Numbered from the stretch's first letter, positions 31,936-40,708 are shown. The stretch: 64,000 bases of DNA from Streptomyces sp. NBC_00376 (GCF_036077095.1 NZ_CP107960.1:2170001-2234000); one strand, 5' to 3'. Made by a program: numbers and translations. Notes: generated by a model not told the origin, from the sequence alone.

Positions 31936-32467
31936 GGCGGCCTGCTTCGATGGCAAAGTACCGGCGCAGGTCGCGCTGCCACTTTGTCACCAGGTGGGCT
32001 GGGACCACGATCACGGTGCGGCCCGGAATCAGCCCACGACGAGTCCCTTCCGCGATGTACATGCCCGTCATGATCGTCTTGCCAGTGCCGGGCTCATCGG
32101 CCAGCAGGAACCGCAACCGCGGCTGCGCCAGCATGTGAGTGAAGACAGCCTCGTCCTGGTGCGCGTATGGCTTCAGAGGACGTGTGGCAAGGACAGCGGA
32201 GCGAATACGCGGGACCGCGTACTGCATCCACCGCCCCCAAAGGCCAGCGAGGGCACGGTTCGGGTTCCCGCCTACATCGTTAGCGGGAACGCTAGCTTCG
32301 CATAGCTCCTCGTAGGTAAGGGCTGCGTCAGCCAGTGACCCGTTCCCGTGACGGATTACAAGATCACAGCCACTCGGCGTGGAGGTAGCCATGACAACAG
32401 TGACCAGGTGACCGTCGACGGTGATCTGGCTGCCGGCTTTGGGCAGCACGCTGGGGTCATCGGTCAC
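31877..32467 (-). pseudogene. SNF2-type helicase, N-terminal remnant (DrmD-like)
   Basis: About 190 residues from GTG 32467 (or ATG 32497). A small beta-rich start is followed by the helicase motif I LADEPGTGKT and VVPAHLVTKWQRDLRRYF (motif Ia). The frame then runs into the IS256 remnant, after DPKDLD, and ends at 31877; the rest of the ATPase is missing. The sequence style (RPYAHQDEAV, LLADEPGTGKTIMTG) resembles DrmD, the SNF2 protein of class 1 DISARM anti-phage systems. No other DISARM gene is present. Confidence 0.75.
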
Positions 32468-32717
32468 CGCGTGTCCCCCTTGTGGCTCGCTCCGCATGCT
32501 TGCAGGAGAAGCCTACTTCCGCCCACTGGTGGCGATCACACGTTCCGGCTCATGCGCTTAGCAGCGGAGCTCGTCACAGCTTAGCCGGAAGGGCCGCAGG
32601 ACCTTCGTGAAAGTCACCACCGGTCAGGACTGGTTCCGACCTCTACGGCACAAACGCCTCGTGCCATCTAGCGCACTGCCGATCCCTCCGGCGGCTGCAA
32701 TCAGCGTGACGCCCAGC
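32468..32717. other. Gene-poor spacer before the nested IS structure
   Basis: About 250 bp between the helicase remnant and the first TTA junction. A minus-strand reading (LGVTLIAAAGGIGSALDG) could be the tail of a lost gene, but I do not recognise it. No RNA gene or clear hairpin seen. Confidence 0.5.
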
Positions 32718-32720
32718 TTA

Positions 32721-33845
32721 GAGGTCGTTTTCTCCCGGTGTTTCATCCCGTAGATTGTGTTTCGTCCTGGAATGTTGGGTCGCGCCAGGACACGGTGGTT
32801 TCCCCGGTGAGGCGGCGGGCCATGAGGTCGGTCATGGCGAGGTGGATCATAGCTTCGGAGCGGGTGGGCAGGGCTTCGTAGTCGCGGACCAGGCGGCGGT
32901 GAAACATCAGCCATCCGTAGGTTCGCTCGACGGCCCACCGCTTCGGGATGGGGGTGAAGCCCCTGGTCCCGGGCTTGCGTTGGGTGATTTCCATGTCGAT
33001 ACCCAGGGCCGCGGCGTGCTCGACCAGATGCTGGCGGTACCCGCCGTCGACCCAGACCTTTCGGATCGTGGGGTGCTCGGCAGCCACCGTGTCGATCAAG
33101 CTGGTGCCGGCGACGGAGTCCTGGACGCTCGCGGCCGTGACCAGGACCGCCAGAAGCAGGCCGAGTGTGTCCGTCACGATGCTTCTCTTCCTGCCGACGA
33201 TCTTCTTGCCCGCGTCCGTGCCCTGGCTCGTGGCGGGAACGCTTGTGGAGGTTTTCACGCTCTGTGCGTCGATGACGCACGCGGACGGTTCGGCGTTGCG
33301 GCCTTCGTGTTCACGCAGCAGGCTCCGCAGCAGCCCGCTGAGATGGGCGAACACGCCGTCCTTTTCCCACTTGGCGAAGTAGCCGTAGACCGTTTCCCAG
33401 GGCGGGAAGTCGTGGGGGAGGTAGCGCCACTGCACTCCGGTGCGGTCCACGTAGAGGATGGCGTCCAGGATGGTACGCAGGTCGTGCTCGGGTGGGCGGC
33501 CGATGTTCAGGGCCCTGCTGCGGCGCTCGGCCCGCCAGTCGGTCAGGACCGGTTCGATCAACTCCCAGCGGGCATCGGACAGATCACTCGGATACGGGCG
33601 GCGTTCAGTCATGCTCTGGGCGTACCGCTCAGTGCAGCCCACGCCCAGGCGTGCGGCACCGACAACGGAAGCAAAGCCAATGCGCCCTCCCACCCTGGGA
33701 TGAAACAGACCCAAGACATACTCCGCCCCACCCATCACCCCAGAAGAGCACCTTCGAGCCACCCGCCTCAGTGGCCTCAACCGTCCCCCACTCACGCACC
33801 GAAAGAATCGCCATCTTTCAAAACGAATTGCAGGAAAACGACCTC
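32721..33845 (-). mobile_element. IS5-family element, copy 1 (1125 bp)
   Basis: It starts GAGGTCGTTTTC and ends in the inverse, and is flanked by TTA on both sides (32718-32720, 33846-33848). Same length and, by translation, same sequence as copy 2 at 35398-36522, in inverted orientation. Confidence 0.93.
32743..33612 (-). CDS. IS5-family transposase, copy 1
   Basis: 289 residues from ATG 33612 (MTERRPYPSDLSDARWELIE). DDE residues lie in CVIDAQSVK, VDGGYR and AVERTYGWLMFHRRL. The frame is also open upstream, but ATG 33612 is the family's normal start. Intact. Confidence 0.95.
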   Translation of the reverse strand: MTERRPYPSDLSDARWELIEPVLTDWRAERRSRALNIGRPPEHDLRTILDAILYVDRTGVQWRYLPHDFPPWETVYGYFAKWEKDGVFAHLSGLLRSLLREHEGRNAEPSACVIDAQSVKTSTSVPATSQGTDAGKKIVGRKRSIVTDTLGLLLAVLVTAASVQDSVAGTSLIDTVAAEHPTIRKVWVDGGYRQHLVEHAAALGIDMEITQRKPGTRGFTPIPKRWAVERTYGWLMFHRRLVRDYEALPTRSEAMIHLAMTDLMARRLTGETTVSWRDPTFQDETQSTG

Positions 33846-33859
33846 TTAGACGTCGTTTC

Positions 33860-34456
33860 TTATGGTTCAGGTGAGGGCTGAGTGGCTTGGGGAAAGCCCA
33901 GCTGATCGAGCAGCGTGCTGAGGAGGTCTTCTGCGAAGGCCTCGTGTGAGCGGAGCAGTTCTTCAATCATGGTTGTCTCCGGCGTGACGGGGATGCCGGC
34001 GGCTGCGGCCCAGGCAATGGCACCCTCGGCGTCGGTGGGTATCTCGGCGTCGAGTTCGGCGTGCTTGTGTCTGACGGCTTCGTGGAACTCTGGGGTGTCC
34101 AGCCATAGGAGTTGGTCTTCGAGGTCTTCGGGCTCCTCGGCCAGAAGCCTGGCGGCGATGTCCAGGTTGAGCCAGGCCTGCCAGCGCTGTCCGGTGGTGT
34201 CCAGTCCGGTCACGAGAGCGAGGGAACTGTCGGAGACGTCGGCGACGCAGGCCGGTGCCCTGCTCCACTCAACCAGGGCAGGCAGGTCCGCGTCGCCCCA
34301 TGTCCCCGAATCGATTTGAAGCGTCTGCCAGCCGCCCGGCCGTGTCTCGCATGTATGCATGGTTGCCTTGAGTTCTTCGTCGAGGCTGTCGAACACGGGA
34401 GCTTCCAGTAGAGGGCGGTCGCTGCGAGCAAAGACCAGGTGACCCGAGAATCCCAC
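33860..34456 (-). CDS. Passenger protein of the inner element, unknown function (198 residues)
   Basis: GTG 34456 follows GGAGGAA. The protein starts VGFSGHLVFARSDRPLLEAP and is acidic, with many Trp, Leu and Glu, no membrane helix and no nuclease or toxin motif that I can see. The second half has helical, Glu/Ala-rich segments (HAELDAEIPTDAEGAIAW, SHEAFAEDLLSTLLDQLGF). Its TAA stop (33860-33862) lies inside the terminal repeat of the element. I do not recognise the family; the acidic, soluble character would suit an immunity or anti-restriction protein, but this is a guess. Confidence 0.78.
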   Translation of the reverse strand: MGFSGHLVFARSDRPLLEAPVFDSLDEELKATMHTCETRPGGWQTLQIDSGTWGDADLPALVEWSRAPACVADVSDSSLALVTGLDTTGQRWQAWLNLDIAARLLAEEPEDLEDQLLWLDTPEFHEAVRHKHAELDAEIPTDAEGAIAWAAAAGIPVTPETTMIEELLRSHEAFAEDLLSTLLDQLGFPQATQPSPEP

Positions 34457-34544
34457 GGAAGTTCCTCCTTCAAGATGGTGAGCGCACCCTATGAGCTGCC
34501 GCTGACAACGCGGGCATGACCAGCATCTGTGCGGTCGGCGAGGC

Positions 34545-35042
34545 TCATCTGCTGAGGCGGCGATACCCGATGAGGGCTGCAGCGATGGCAACGAAGGCGA
34601 GGAAGTGCTCAGGCTTGCGTTCGTAGCGGCGGTGCAGGCGTCGGCAGCCGGCCAGCCAGGACACGGTTCGTTCGACGACCCAGCGGTGGCGGCCGAGCCG
34701 GGTGGAGGACTCGACTCCCTTACGGGCGATGCGGGGACGTATACCCCGCCCGCGGAGCCATCGCCGCAGGTGGTCGTAGTCGTACCCCTTGTCCGCATGC
34801 AGCTTCGCCGGTCGCCTGCGGCGAGGTCCACGGCGGGAACGGATGGGCGGGATTCCACGGATGAGCGGTTCCAGTCCCTGGCTGTCGTGCATGTTGGCGC
34901 CGGAGACGCCCAGTGACAGCGGCAGGCCGTTCCGGTCGGTGACCAGATGGATTTTCGATCCCAACTTGCCACGGTCGGTCGGATTCGGTCCCGTCAGAAG
35001 CCCCCTCTTGCGGCCCGGACGCTGACCGAGTCGATCGCGCAC
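34545..35042 (-). CDS. IS427-like transposase, second reading frame (OrfB)
   Basis: Catalytic half: LGSKIHLVTDRNGLPLSLGV, D in HADKGYDYDHLRRWL, E in VVERTVSWLAGCRRLHRRYE, ending IAAALIGYRRLSR. It overlaps OrfA at 34994-35042 in the -1 frame, so the active enzyme should be a frameshift product. A run of five G on the minus strand (35001-35005) just before the OrfA stop is a plausible slip site. Confidence 0.88.
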   Translation of the reverse strand: MRDRLGQRPGRKRGLLTGPNPTDRGKLGSKIHLVTDRNGLPLSLGVSGANMHDSQGLEPLIRGIPPIRSRRGPRRRRPAKLHADKGYDYDHLRRWLRGRGIRPRIARKGVESSTRLGRHRWVVERTVSWLAGCRRLHRRYERKPEHFLAFVAIAAALIGYRRLSR

Positions 35043-35374
35043 CGTGACCAGTCCAGCTCACCTCGCGCCCCGAGTTCGTCGAGGACGACGCGGTGGAGCC
35101 GGGCCCAGACCCGGTCCCGGCTCCACTGGGCGAAACGCCGGTACACCGTCTGCCAGCACGGACCAAACACAGGGGGCAACTGCCTCCACGTGCAGCCCGA
35201 CGTCGCCACGAAAACGATCGCGGCCAACGCCTCACGGTCACCCGCCCGTCGCCGGCCCCCGCCCTGCGGACGCTTCACCTCCGTCGGCGGTACCACCCGC
35301 CGAAACAGCACCCACAAATCGTCCGGCACCAGCCGCTCAACCAGATCCGTCACACACCGCTCAACGACCGACAA
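34994..35374 (-). CDS. IS427-like transposase, first reading frame (OrfA)
   Basis: 126 residues: an N-terminal DUF4096-like domain (LVPDDLWVLFRRVVPP, SGCTWRQLPPVFGPCWQTVY) and the first catalytic Asp in RCAIDSVSVRA, followed by a stop in this frame. Needs fusion to OrfB by -1 frameshifting. Confidence 0.88.
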   Translation of the reverse strand: MSVVERCVTDLVERLVPDDLWVLFRRVVPPTEVKRPQGGGRRRAGDREALAAIVFVATSGCTWRQLPPVFGPCWQTVYRRFAQWSRDRVWARLHRVVLDELGARGELDWSRCAIDSVSVRAARGGF

Positions 35375-35397
35375 CCGCCATAAGAAACGACGTCTTA

Positions 35398-36522
35398 GAG
35401 GTCGTTTTCCTGCAATTCGTTTTGAAAGATGGCGATTCTTTCGGTGCGTGAGTGGGGGACGGTTGAGGCCACTGAGGCGGGTGGCTCGAAGGTGCTCTTC
35501 TGGGGTGATGGGTGGGGCGGAGTATGTCTTGGGTCTGTTTCATCCCAGGGTGGGAGGGCGCATTGGCTTTGCTTCCGTTGTCGGTGCCGCACGCCTGGGC
35601 GTGGGCTGCACTGAGCGGTACGCCCAGAGCATGACTGAACGCCGCCCGTATCCGAGTGATCTGTCCGATGCCCGCTGGGAGTTGATCGAACCGGTCCTGA
35701 CCGACTGGCGGGCCGAGCGCCGCAGCAGGGCCCTGAACATCGGCCGCCCACCCGAGCACGACCTGCGTACCATCCTGGACGCCATCCTCTACGTGGACCG
35801 CACCGGAGTGCAGTGGCGCTACCTCCCCCACGACTTCCCGCCCTGGGAAACGGTCTACGGCTACTTCGCCAAGTGGGAAAAGGACGGCGTGTTCGCCCAT
35901 CTCAGCGGGCTGCTGCGGAGCCTGCTGCGTGAACACGAAGGCCGCAACGCCGAACCGTCCGCGTGCGTCATCGACGCACAGAGCGTGAAAACCTCCACAA
36001 GCGTTCCCGCCACGAGCCAGGGCACGGACGCGGGCAAGAAGATCGTCGGCAGGAAGAGAAGCATCGTGACGGACACACTCGGCCTGCTTCTGGCGGTCCT
36101 GGTCACGGCCGCGAGCGTCCAGGACTCCGTCGCCGGCACCAGCTTGATCGACACGGTGGCTGCCGAGCACCCCACGATCCGAAAGGTCTGGGTCGACGGC
36201 GGGTACCGCCAGCATCTGGTCGAGCACGCCGCGGCCCTGGGTATCGACATGGAAATCACCCAACGCAAGCCCGGGACCAGGGGCTTCACCCCCATCCCGA
36301 AGCGGTGGGCCGTCGAGCGAACCTACGGATGGCTGATGTTTCACCGCCGCCTGGTCCGCGACTACGAAGCCCTGCCCACCCGCTCCGAAGCTATGATCCA
36401 CCTCGCCATGACCGACCTCATGGCCCGCCGCCTCACCGGGGAAACCACCGTGTCCTGGCGCGACCCAACATTCCAGGACGAAACACAATCTACGGGATGA
36501 AACACCGGGAGAAAACGACCTC
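35398..36522 (+). mobile_element. IS5-family element, copy 2 (1125 bp, inverted)
   Basis: TTA on both sides (35395-35397, 36523-36525); ends GAGGTCGTTTTC inverted. Forms a 1.1-kb inverted repeat with copy 1 around the inner element. Confidence 0.93.
35631..36500 (+). CDS. IS5-family transposase, copy 2
   Basis: 289 residues, same translation as copy 1, ATG 35631. The identity of the two copies argues for recent duplication or homogenisation. Confidence 0.95.
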   Translation: MTERRPYPSDLSDARWELIEPVLTDWRAERRSRALNIGRPPEHDLRTILDAILYVDRTGVQWRYLPHDFPPWETVYGYFAKWEKDGVFAHLSGLLRSLLREHEGRNAEPSACVIDAQSVKTSTSVPATSQGTDAGKKIVGRKRSIVTDTLGLLLAVLVTAASVQDSVAGTSLIDTVAAEHPTIRKVWVDGGYRQHLVEHAAALGIDMEITQRKPGTRGFTPIPKRWAVERTYGWLMFHRRLVRDYEALPTRSEAMIHLAMTDLMARRLTGETTVSWRDPTFQDETQSTG

Positions 36523-36525
36523 TTA

Positions 36526-37113
36526 GCGGCCACATCGGCGATCCTGGCCTGCGCCTCGTCTCAGGCTGCGCCCGGGGAGCGCGGATCCGAAATATCGATC
36601 AGACAAACTTTGCCCCGGTGACTCCGATTCTTCTCGGGTACGCCCTGCACGACCATGAAGCGCTAGTGCAGTTGAGTGCACCTTCAGCGCGCGGGCTCCT
36701 GCACCACGAGCGACGAGAAGGGGCGGCGCGTGAAGGTCACCGAACTCTGGATCGGGCGGTACGCATGCATGCTCCAGTCCGCGCTCTGGCTCACCAACGA
36801 GCAGTTCGCCGCCCGGCTTGGGATCGCCGTTCGGAGCCGACGCTGCGGAGAACGCGGACGTCATGTGGGTTCCGAAAAACTCACTCACTTGGTTCGTCCT
36901 CTGATTTGCAGGACCCGGCAACTCTGCATGGAGCGTCACCAGCCCTCGGCGTTGCACCGTCACTCGCAGCCTTGACGTCGCCTGACCTGCCGAACGCGCG
37001 CCTGACACACCATCAGAACGAGCGTCAAATGAGCGTCACGAGCGTCATTTCAGCGTCAAGATATCGCCCGTAACGCCCACACCGCACATAATGCGCACGC
37101 ACAAAACCGCAGG
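36526..37113. other. Gene-poor junction between accessory and core DNA, with a helix-turn-helix remnant
   Basis: 588 bp. From GTG 36730 (plus strand) about 35 codons read VTELWIGRYACMLQSALWLT then NEQFAARLGIAVR, the start of an Xre-type regulator. The frame then becomes meaningless (RSRRCGERG), so it is a fragment. The remainder shows no gene, tRNA or attachment repeat that I can identify, apart from the short repeats at 37021-37058. Confidence 0.55.
37021..37058. repeat. Four AGCGTCA direct repeats
   Basis: AGCGTCA at 37021, 37032, 37041 and 37052 (steps of 11, 9 and 11 bp), with a further copy near 36934. The spacing is near one helical turn, which would suit a DNA-binding protein. They lie 3' of the methyltransferase gene. 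Confidence 0.55.
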
Positions 37114-38442
37114 TCAGGAGCCCTTCGAGACCGGCTCCAGGATCGCGACGCACTCCACGTGATGCGTCATCGGAAACAGATCGAACGCCCTCAACGTCCG
37201 CACCCGGTACCCGCCATCCCGGAAGTACGCCAGGTCGCGTGCCAGCGCCGCCGGGTCGCAGGCGACGTAGGCGATGCGGCGGGCGCCGAGGCCCGTGAGG
37301 TGTTTGACGACCTGCTTGCCGGCGCCTGCGCGGGGCGGGTCGAGGACGATCAGGTCGCACTCGGTGATGCCGGTGCGCGGGAGGATCTGGTCGACCTTGC
37401 CGTGTTCGATGCGGACCCGGTCCAGGTCCTTCAGGTTGTGGCGGGCGTCCTCGACGGCGCGCTTGCCGGACTCGATGCCGAGGACGGCGCCCTTTTCGCC
37501 GATGCGCTGGCCGATGGCCCCGGCGAACAGGCCGACGCCGCAGTAGAGGTCGAGGGCCATGTCGTTCTTGCGGGGCAGGAGGCCCTGCATGACGGCACGG
37601 ACCAGGGTGTTGGCGGCCTGCGGGTGGACCTGCCAGAAGCCGCCGGATCCGACGCGGTAGGTGCGGTCGTCGGCGCGCTCGCGGACGAAGGCTCGGCCGT
37701 GCACGCGGTGGACGCCGCCGTCGCGCTCGTCGACGCGCATCACCGAGACGGGCTTGTCGAGCTCGACCAGGGGCAGCCGGCCGCCGGGCCTCGGGGTGAG
37801 GATGACCTGGCGGTCGTGGGAACCCGTGGCGGCGATGGCCTCCACCGTGGCCATGCCGGGCCAGTCGCGCTTCTCGATGCCGAGCTCCGTGACGCCGGGG
37901 GCCGCGATCAGGCAGCGCTCGACGGGCTCCACGTCGTGCGAGCGGTGCTTGCGCAGGCCGACCTTGCCGTCCTCGTCGATGGCGTACTGGACGCGGGTGC
38001 GCCAGGCGGGAACCTCGCCCGCGGGGAGTTTGTCGCCCTCGGCCGGCATGACCGTGCCGTCCCAGCCCGCCTCCTCGGGGGTGAGGCCCGCGAGGCGCTG
38101 GAGCTGTTCGGCGATCACTTCGCCCTTGAGGCGGCGCTGGGCACCGGGCTTGGCGTGCTGCCAGTCGCAGCCGCCGCACTTGCCGGGGCCTGCGTACGGG
38201 CAGGGCGCCTCGACGCGGTCCTTGGACGCCTCGATGATCCGTACCGCGTCGGCGCGCAGGAAGCGGGAGTCGCTCTCGCCGTCGGTGACCCTGGCGATCA
38301 CCTTCTCGCCGGGGAGCGTGTGCCGTACGAAGAGGACCCGGCCCTCCGAGGTGCGGGCGATGCAGTGGCCGCCGTGTGCGACGGGGCCGACCTCGACCTC
38401 GTACTCCTCCCCGACCAGCGACGACGTGGGTTCGTTCTGCAT
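37114..38442 (-). CDS. TRAM-domain class I SAM RNA (uracil-5-)methyltransferase, TrmA/RlmD family
   Basis: 442 residues. An N-terminal TRAM domain (about 8-65, RNA binding) is followed by iron-sulphur cysteines in CPYAGPGKCGGCDWQ (about 80-94). The Rossmann methyltransferase domain has SAM motif DLYCGVGLFAGAIG, motif DLIVLDPPRAGAGKQVV, and the catalytic Cys in VACDPAALARDL. The family methylates C5 of uridines in 23S rRNA or tRNA; which target cannot be told from sequence. It lies downstream of the transporter gene on the same strand, with a hairpin between them. Confidence 0.93.
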   Translation of the reverse strand: MQNEPTSSLVGEEYEVEVGPVAHGGHCIARTSEGRVLFVRHTLPGEKVIARVTDGESDSRFLRADAVRIIEASKDRVEAPCPYAGPGKCGGCDWQHAKPGAQRRLKGEVIAEQLQRLAGLTPEEAGWDGTVMPAEGDKLPAGEVPAWRTRVQYAIDEDGKVGLRKHRSHDVEPVERCLIAAPGVTELGIEKRDWPGMATVEAIAATGSHDRQVILTPRPGGRLPLVELDKPVSVMRVDERDGGVHRVHGRAFVRERADDRTYRVGSGGFWQVHPQAANTLVRAVMQGLLPRKNDMALDLYCGVGLFAGAIGQRIGEKGAVLGIESGKRAVEDARHNLKDLDRVRIEHGKVDQILPRTGITECDLIVLDPPRAGAGKQVVKHLTGLGARRIAYVACDPAALARDLAYFRDGGYRVRTLRAFDLFPMTHHVECVAILEPVSKGS

Positions 38443-38470
38443 GAGGGGGTGGCTCCAGAGATCAAAGGGG

Positions 38471-38519
38471 AACGGCCGGACAACAACCTACGATTCTACG
38501 TGGGTGTCGTCCGGCCGTT
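38471..38519 (-). terminator. Hairpin between the transporter and methyltransferase genes
   Basis: AACGGCCGGAC (38471-38481) pairs with GTCCGGCCGTT (38509-38519), and the pairing continues imperfectly inwards. It lies just after the KimA-like gene stop, so it probably ends or attenuates that transcript. Confidence 0.6.
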
Positions 38520-38547
38520 TACCACGAACGGAAGCGGGCAGGGGCGG

Positions 38548-40596
38548 TCAGCTCTTGCCGCTGGGTTCCTTGGGCCTGCGCTCCACGGGGCCGCGGCGCA
38601 CCGCGCCCGGCGCGTTCCACTCGGCGCGCTTCCTGGCGCGCTTCTTGGCCGCCTCGGAGGACTCCAGCTGATACGGCACGGAGGTCACCATGACGCCCGG
38701 GGTGAACAGCAGCCGCCCCTTGAGGCGCAGGGCGCTCTGGTTGTGGAGGAGGTGCTCGTACCAGTGGCCGACCACGTATTCCGGGATGTACACGCTCACC
38801 ACGTCGCGCGGGCTCTCCCGGCGCAGGCTCTTCACGTAGTCGATGACCGGCCGGGTCACCTCGCGGTACGGGGAGTCGAGGATCTTCAGCGGGATGTCGA
38901 TGCCGCGCCGCTCCCAGTCGTCCTTGAGCGCCTTGGTCTCGGCCGGGTCGACGCTGATGGAGAGCGCCTCCAGCCGGTCGGAGCGGATCAGCTTGGCGTA
39001 GGCGAGGGCGCGCAGGGTGGGCCGGTGGAGCTTGGAGACCAGGACGATCGAGTGGACCCTGGAGGGCCGGATCGTCTCGTCGGACGGGGTCTCGTCGGCG
39101 GCGATCTCCTCGGCGACCCGGTCGTAGTGCTTCCGGATCGCGGTCATCGTCGCGAAGAAGATACACATGCCGAGCAGGGCGACCCAGGCACCGTGGGTGA
39201 ACTTGGTGACCAGGACGACCACGAGGACGAGGCCGGTCAGGAAGGCGCCGAAGGCGTTGATCGCGCGGGAGCGGATCATGTGGCGGCGCTTGTCGGCGTC
39301 CTTCTCGGTGCGCAGGTGGCGGTTCCAGTGGCGGACCATGCCGGTCTGGCTGAGCGTGAAGGACACGAACACGCCGACGATGTAGAGCTGGATCAGCCGG
39401 GTCGAGTCGGCGCCGTAGACGACGACGAGCAGGGCGGCCGCGCCGGCGAGCAGCACGATGCCGTTGGAGAACGCGAGGCGGTCGCCGCGGGTGTGCAGCT
39501 GGCGCGGCAGGTAGCGGTCCTGGGCAAGGATCGAGCCGAGCACCGGGAAGCCGTTGTACGCCGTGTTCGCCGCGAGGAACAGCACCAGGGCGGTGGCCGC
39601 GGCGAGCACGAGGAACAGGAAGCTGCCGTTGCCGAAGACGGCCTCGGCGACCTGCGTGATCACCGGGTCCTGCACATAGCCGGGGCCGACCGGCACACCG
39701 CCCTTCAGCAGGTCCTGCGCCGGGTTCTCGGCCATCCGGACGTCGGTGACCAGGGCGAGGGCGATGATGCCGACGAGCATGGTGATGGCGAGCGCGCCCA
39801 TCATCGTCAGCGTCGTGGCCGCGTTCTTGGACTTGGGCTTACGGAAGGCCGGGACGCCGTTGGAGACCGCCTCGACGCCGGTGAGCGCGGCACAGCCGGA
39901 GGAGAAGGCGCGCAGCAGCAGGAAGACAAGGGCGAAGCCCGCGAGGCCCTCCTGCTCCGCCTTGATGTGGAAGTCGGCGGTGGGCGCGCGCATGGTGTCG
40001 CCGAGCACGAGAGCGCGGTAGGCACCCCACGCGATCATGATGAAGACGCCCACGACGAACACGTACGTCGGAATCGCGAAGAGCGACCCGGACTCCTTGA
40101 CGCCGCGCAGATTCATCAGCGTCAGCAGCAGGATCACCGCGACGGCGCACAGCACCTTGTGCTCGACCACGAACGGGATCGCCGAGCCCAGGTTCTCGAT
40201 GCCGGAGGTGATGGAGACGGCGACGGTGAGGACGTAGTCCACGAGCAGTGCGCTGGCGACCGTCAGGCCGGCCTTGGGGCCGAGGTTGGTGGTGGCGACC
40301 TCGTAGTCGCCACCACCGCTGGGGTACGCGTGCACGTTCTGCCGGTACGACGCCACCACGGTGAACATCACCACCACGACCGCCAGGGCGATCCACGGGC
40401 TGAAGTGGTACGCCGACACGCCCGCGACGGACAGGACGAGCAGAACCTCGCCAGGCGCGTAGGCAACGGAGGACAGGGCGTCGGAGGCGAAGACGGGGAG
40501 GGCGATGCGCTTCGGCAGGAGCGTTTCTCCGAGCCGGTCACTGCGCAGTGCGCGCCCGATCAGGATCCGTTTGGGCACGTCGGTCAGTTTGGACAC
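38548..40596 (-). CDS. APC-superfamily permease, KimA-like potassium transporter
   Basis: 682 residues from GTG 40596 (VSKLTDVPKRILIGRALRSD); the frame is open further upstream, but this start matches relatives. About twelve membrane helices are followed by a ~200-residue cytoplasmic C-terminal domain. The stretch ALPVFASDALSSVAYAPGEV, with SYRQNVHAYPSGGGDYEVAT and LLVDYVLTVAVSITSGIENL, closely follows the Bacillus potassium importer KimA (YdaO). General annotation as an amino acid permease is therefore less likely. The tail could bind a nucleotide regulator such as c-di-AMP, as in KimA. Two TrkA/RCK proteins and kdp genes lie nearby. Confidence 0.8.
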   Translation of the reverse strand: MSKLTDVPKRILIGRALRSDRLGETLLPKRIALPVFASDALSSVAYAPGEVLLVLSVAGVSAYHFSPWIALAVVVVMFTVVASYRQNVHAYPSGGGDYEVATTNLGPKAGLTVASALLVDYVLTVAVSITSGIENLGSAIPFVVEHKVLCAVAVILLLTLMNLRGVKESGSLFAIPTYVFVVGVFIMIAWGAYRALVLGDTMRAPTADFHIKAEQEGLAGFALVFLLLRAFSSGCAALTGVEAVSNGVPAFRKPKSKNAATTLTMMGALAITMLVGIIALALVTDVRMAENPAQDLLKGGVPVGPGYVQDPVITQVAEAVFGNGSFLFLVLAAATALVLFLAANTAYNGFPVLGSILAQDRYLPRQLHTRGDRLAFSNGIVLLAGAAALLVVVYGADSTRLIQLYIVGVFVSFTLSQTGMVRHWNRHLRTEKDADKRRHMIRSRAINAFGAFLTGLVLVVVLVTKFTHGAWVALLGMCIFFATMTAIRKHYDRVAEEIAADETPSDETIRPSRVHSIVLVSKLHRPTLRALAYAKLIRSDRLEALSISVDPAETKALKDDWERRGIDIPLKILDSPYREVTRPVIDYVKSLRRESPRDVVSVYIPEYVVGHWYEHLLHNQSALRLKGRLLFTPGVMVTSVPYQLESSEAAKKRARKRAEWNAPGAVRRGPVERRPKEPSGKS

Positions 40597-40708
40597 GCAG
40601 AGGATCGTAAGCGTTCCGTATGGAAGCTGCGGACCCACCACCCCCGTGGCCCCGCAATCTCCTGCGCTCGAACGAAAAAGCCACGAAATCCTTAACGAAA
40701 TCCTTGCA

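Larger units (their letters stand above)
33849..35394 (-). mobile_element. IS5/IS427-like element carrying a passenger gene (1546 bp)
   Basis: The ends form a perfect 17-bp inverted repeat (GACGTCGTTTCTTATGG at 33849 and its complement ending at 35394), flanked by TTA on both sides (33846-33848, 35395-35397). Inside are a two-frame transposase and a 198-residue gene. No second terminal repeat is visible between passenger and transposase, so the passenger lies inside the mobile unit. Confidence 0.82.

Noticed and set aside
36618..37073. Plus-strand 151-codon frame after the nested IS
   Set aside because: No ribosome site or domain; a different phase holds the Xre-type fragment.
38548..40596. 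General label of amino acid permease for the APC protein
   Set aside because: The N-terminal half follows KimA much more closely and RCK/Kdp genes are nearby; kept as an alternative only.
37159..40695. Plus-strand open frame of 1178 codons
   Set aside because: Antisense shadow of the methyltransferase and KimA-like genes.
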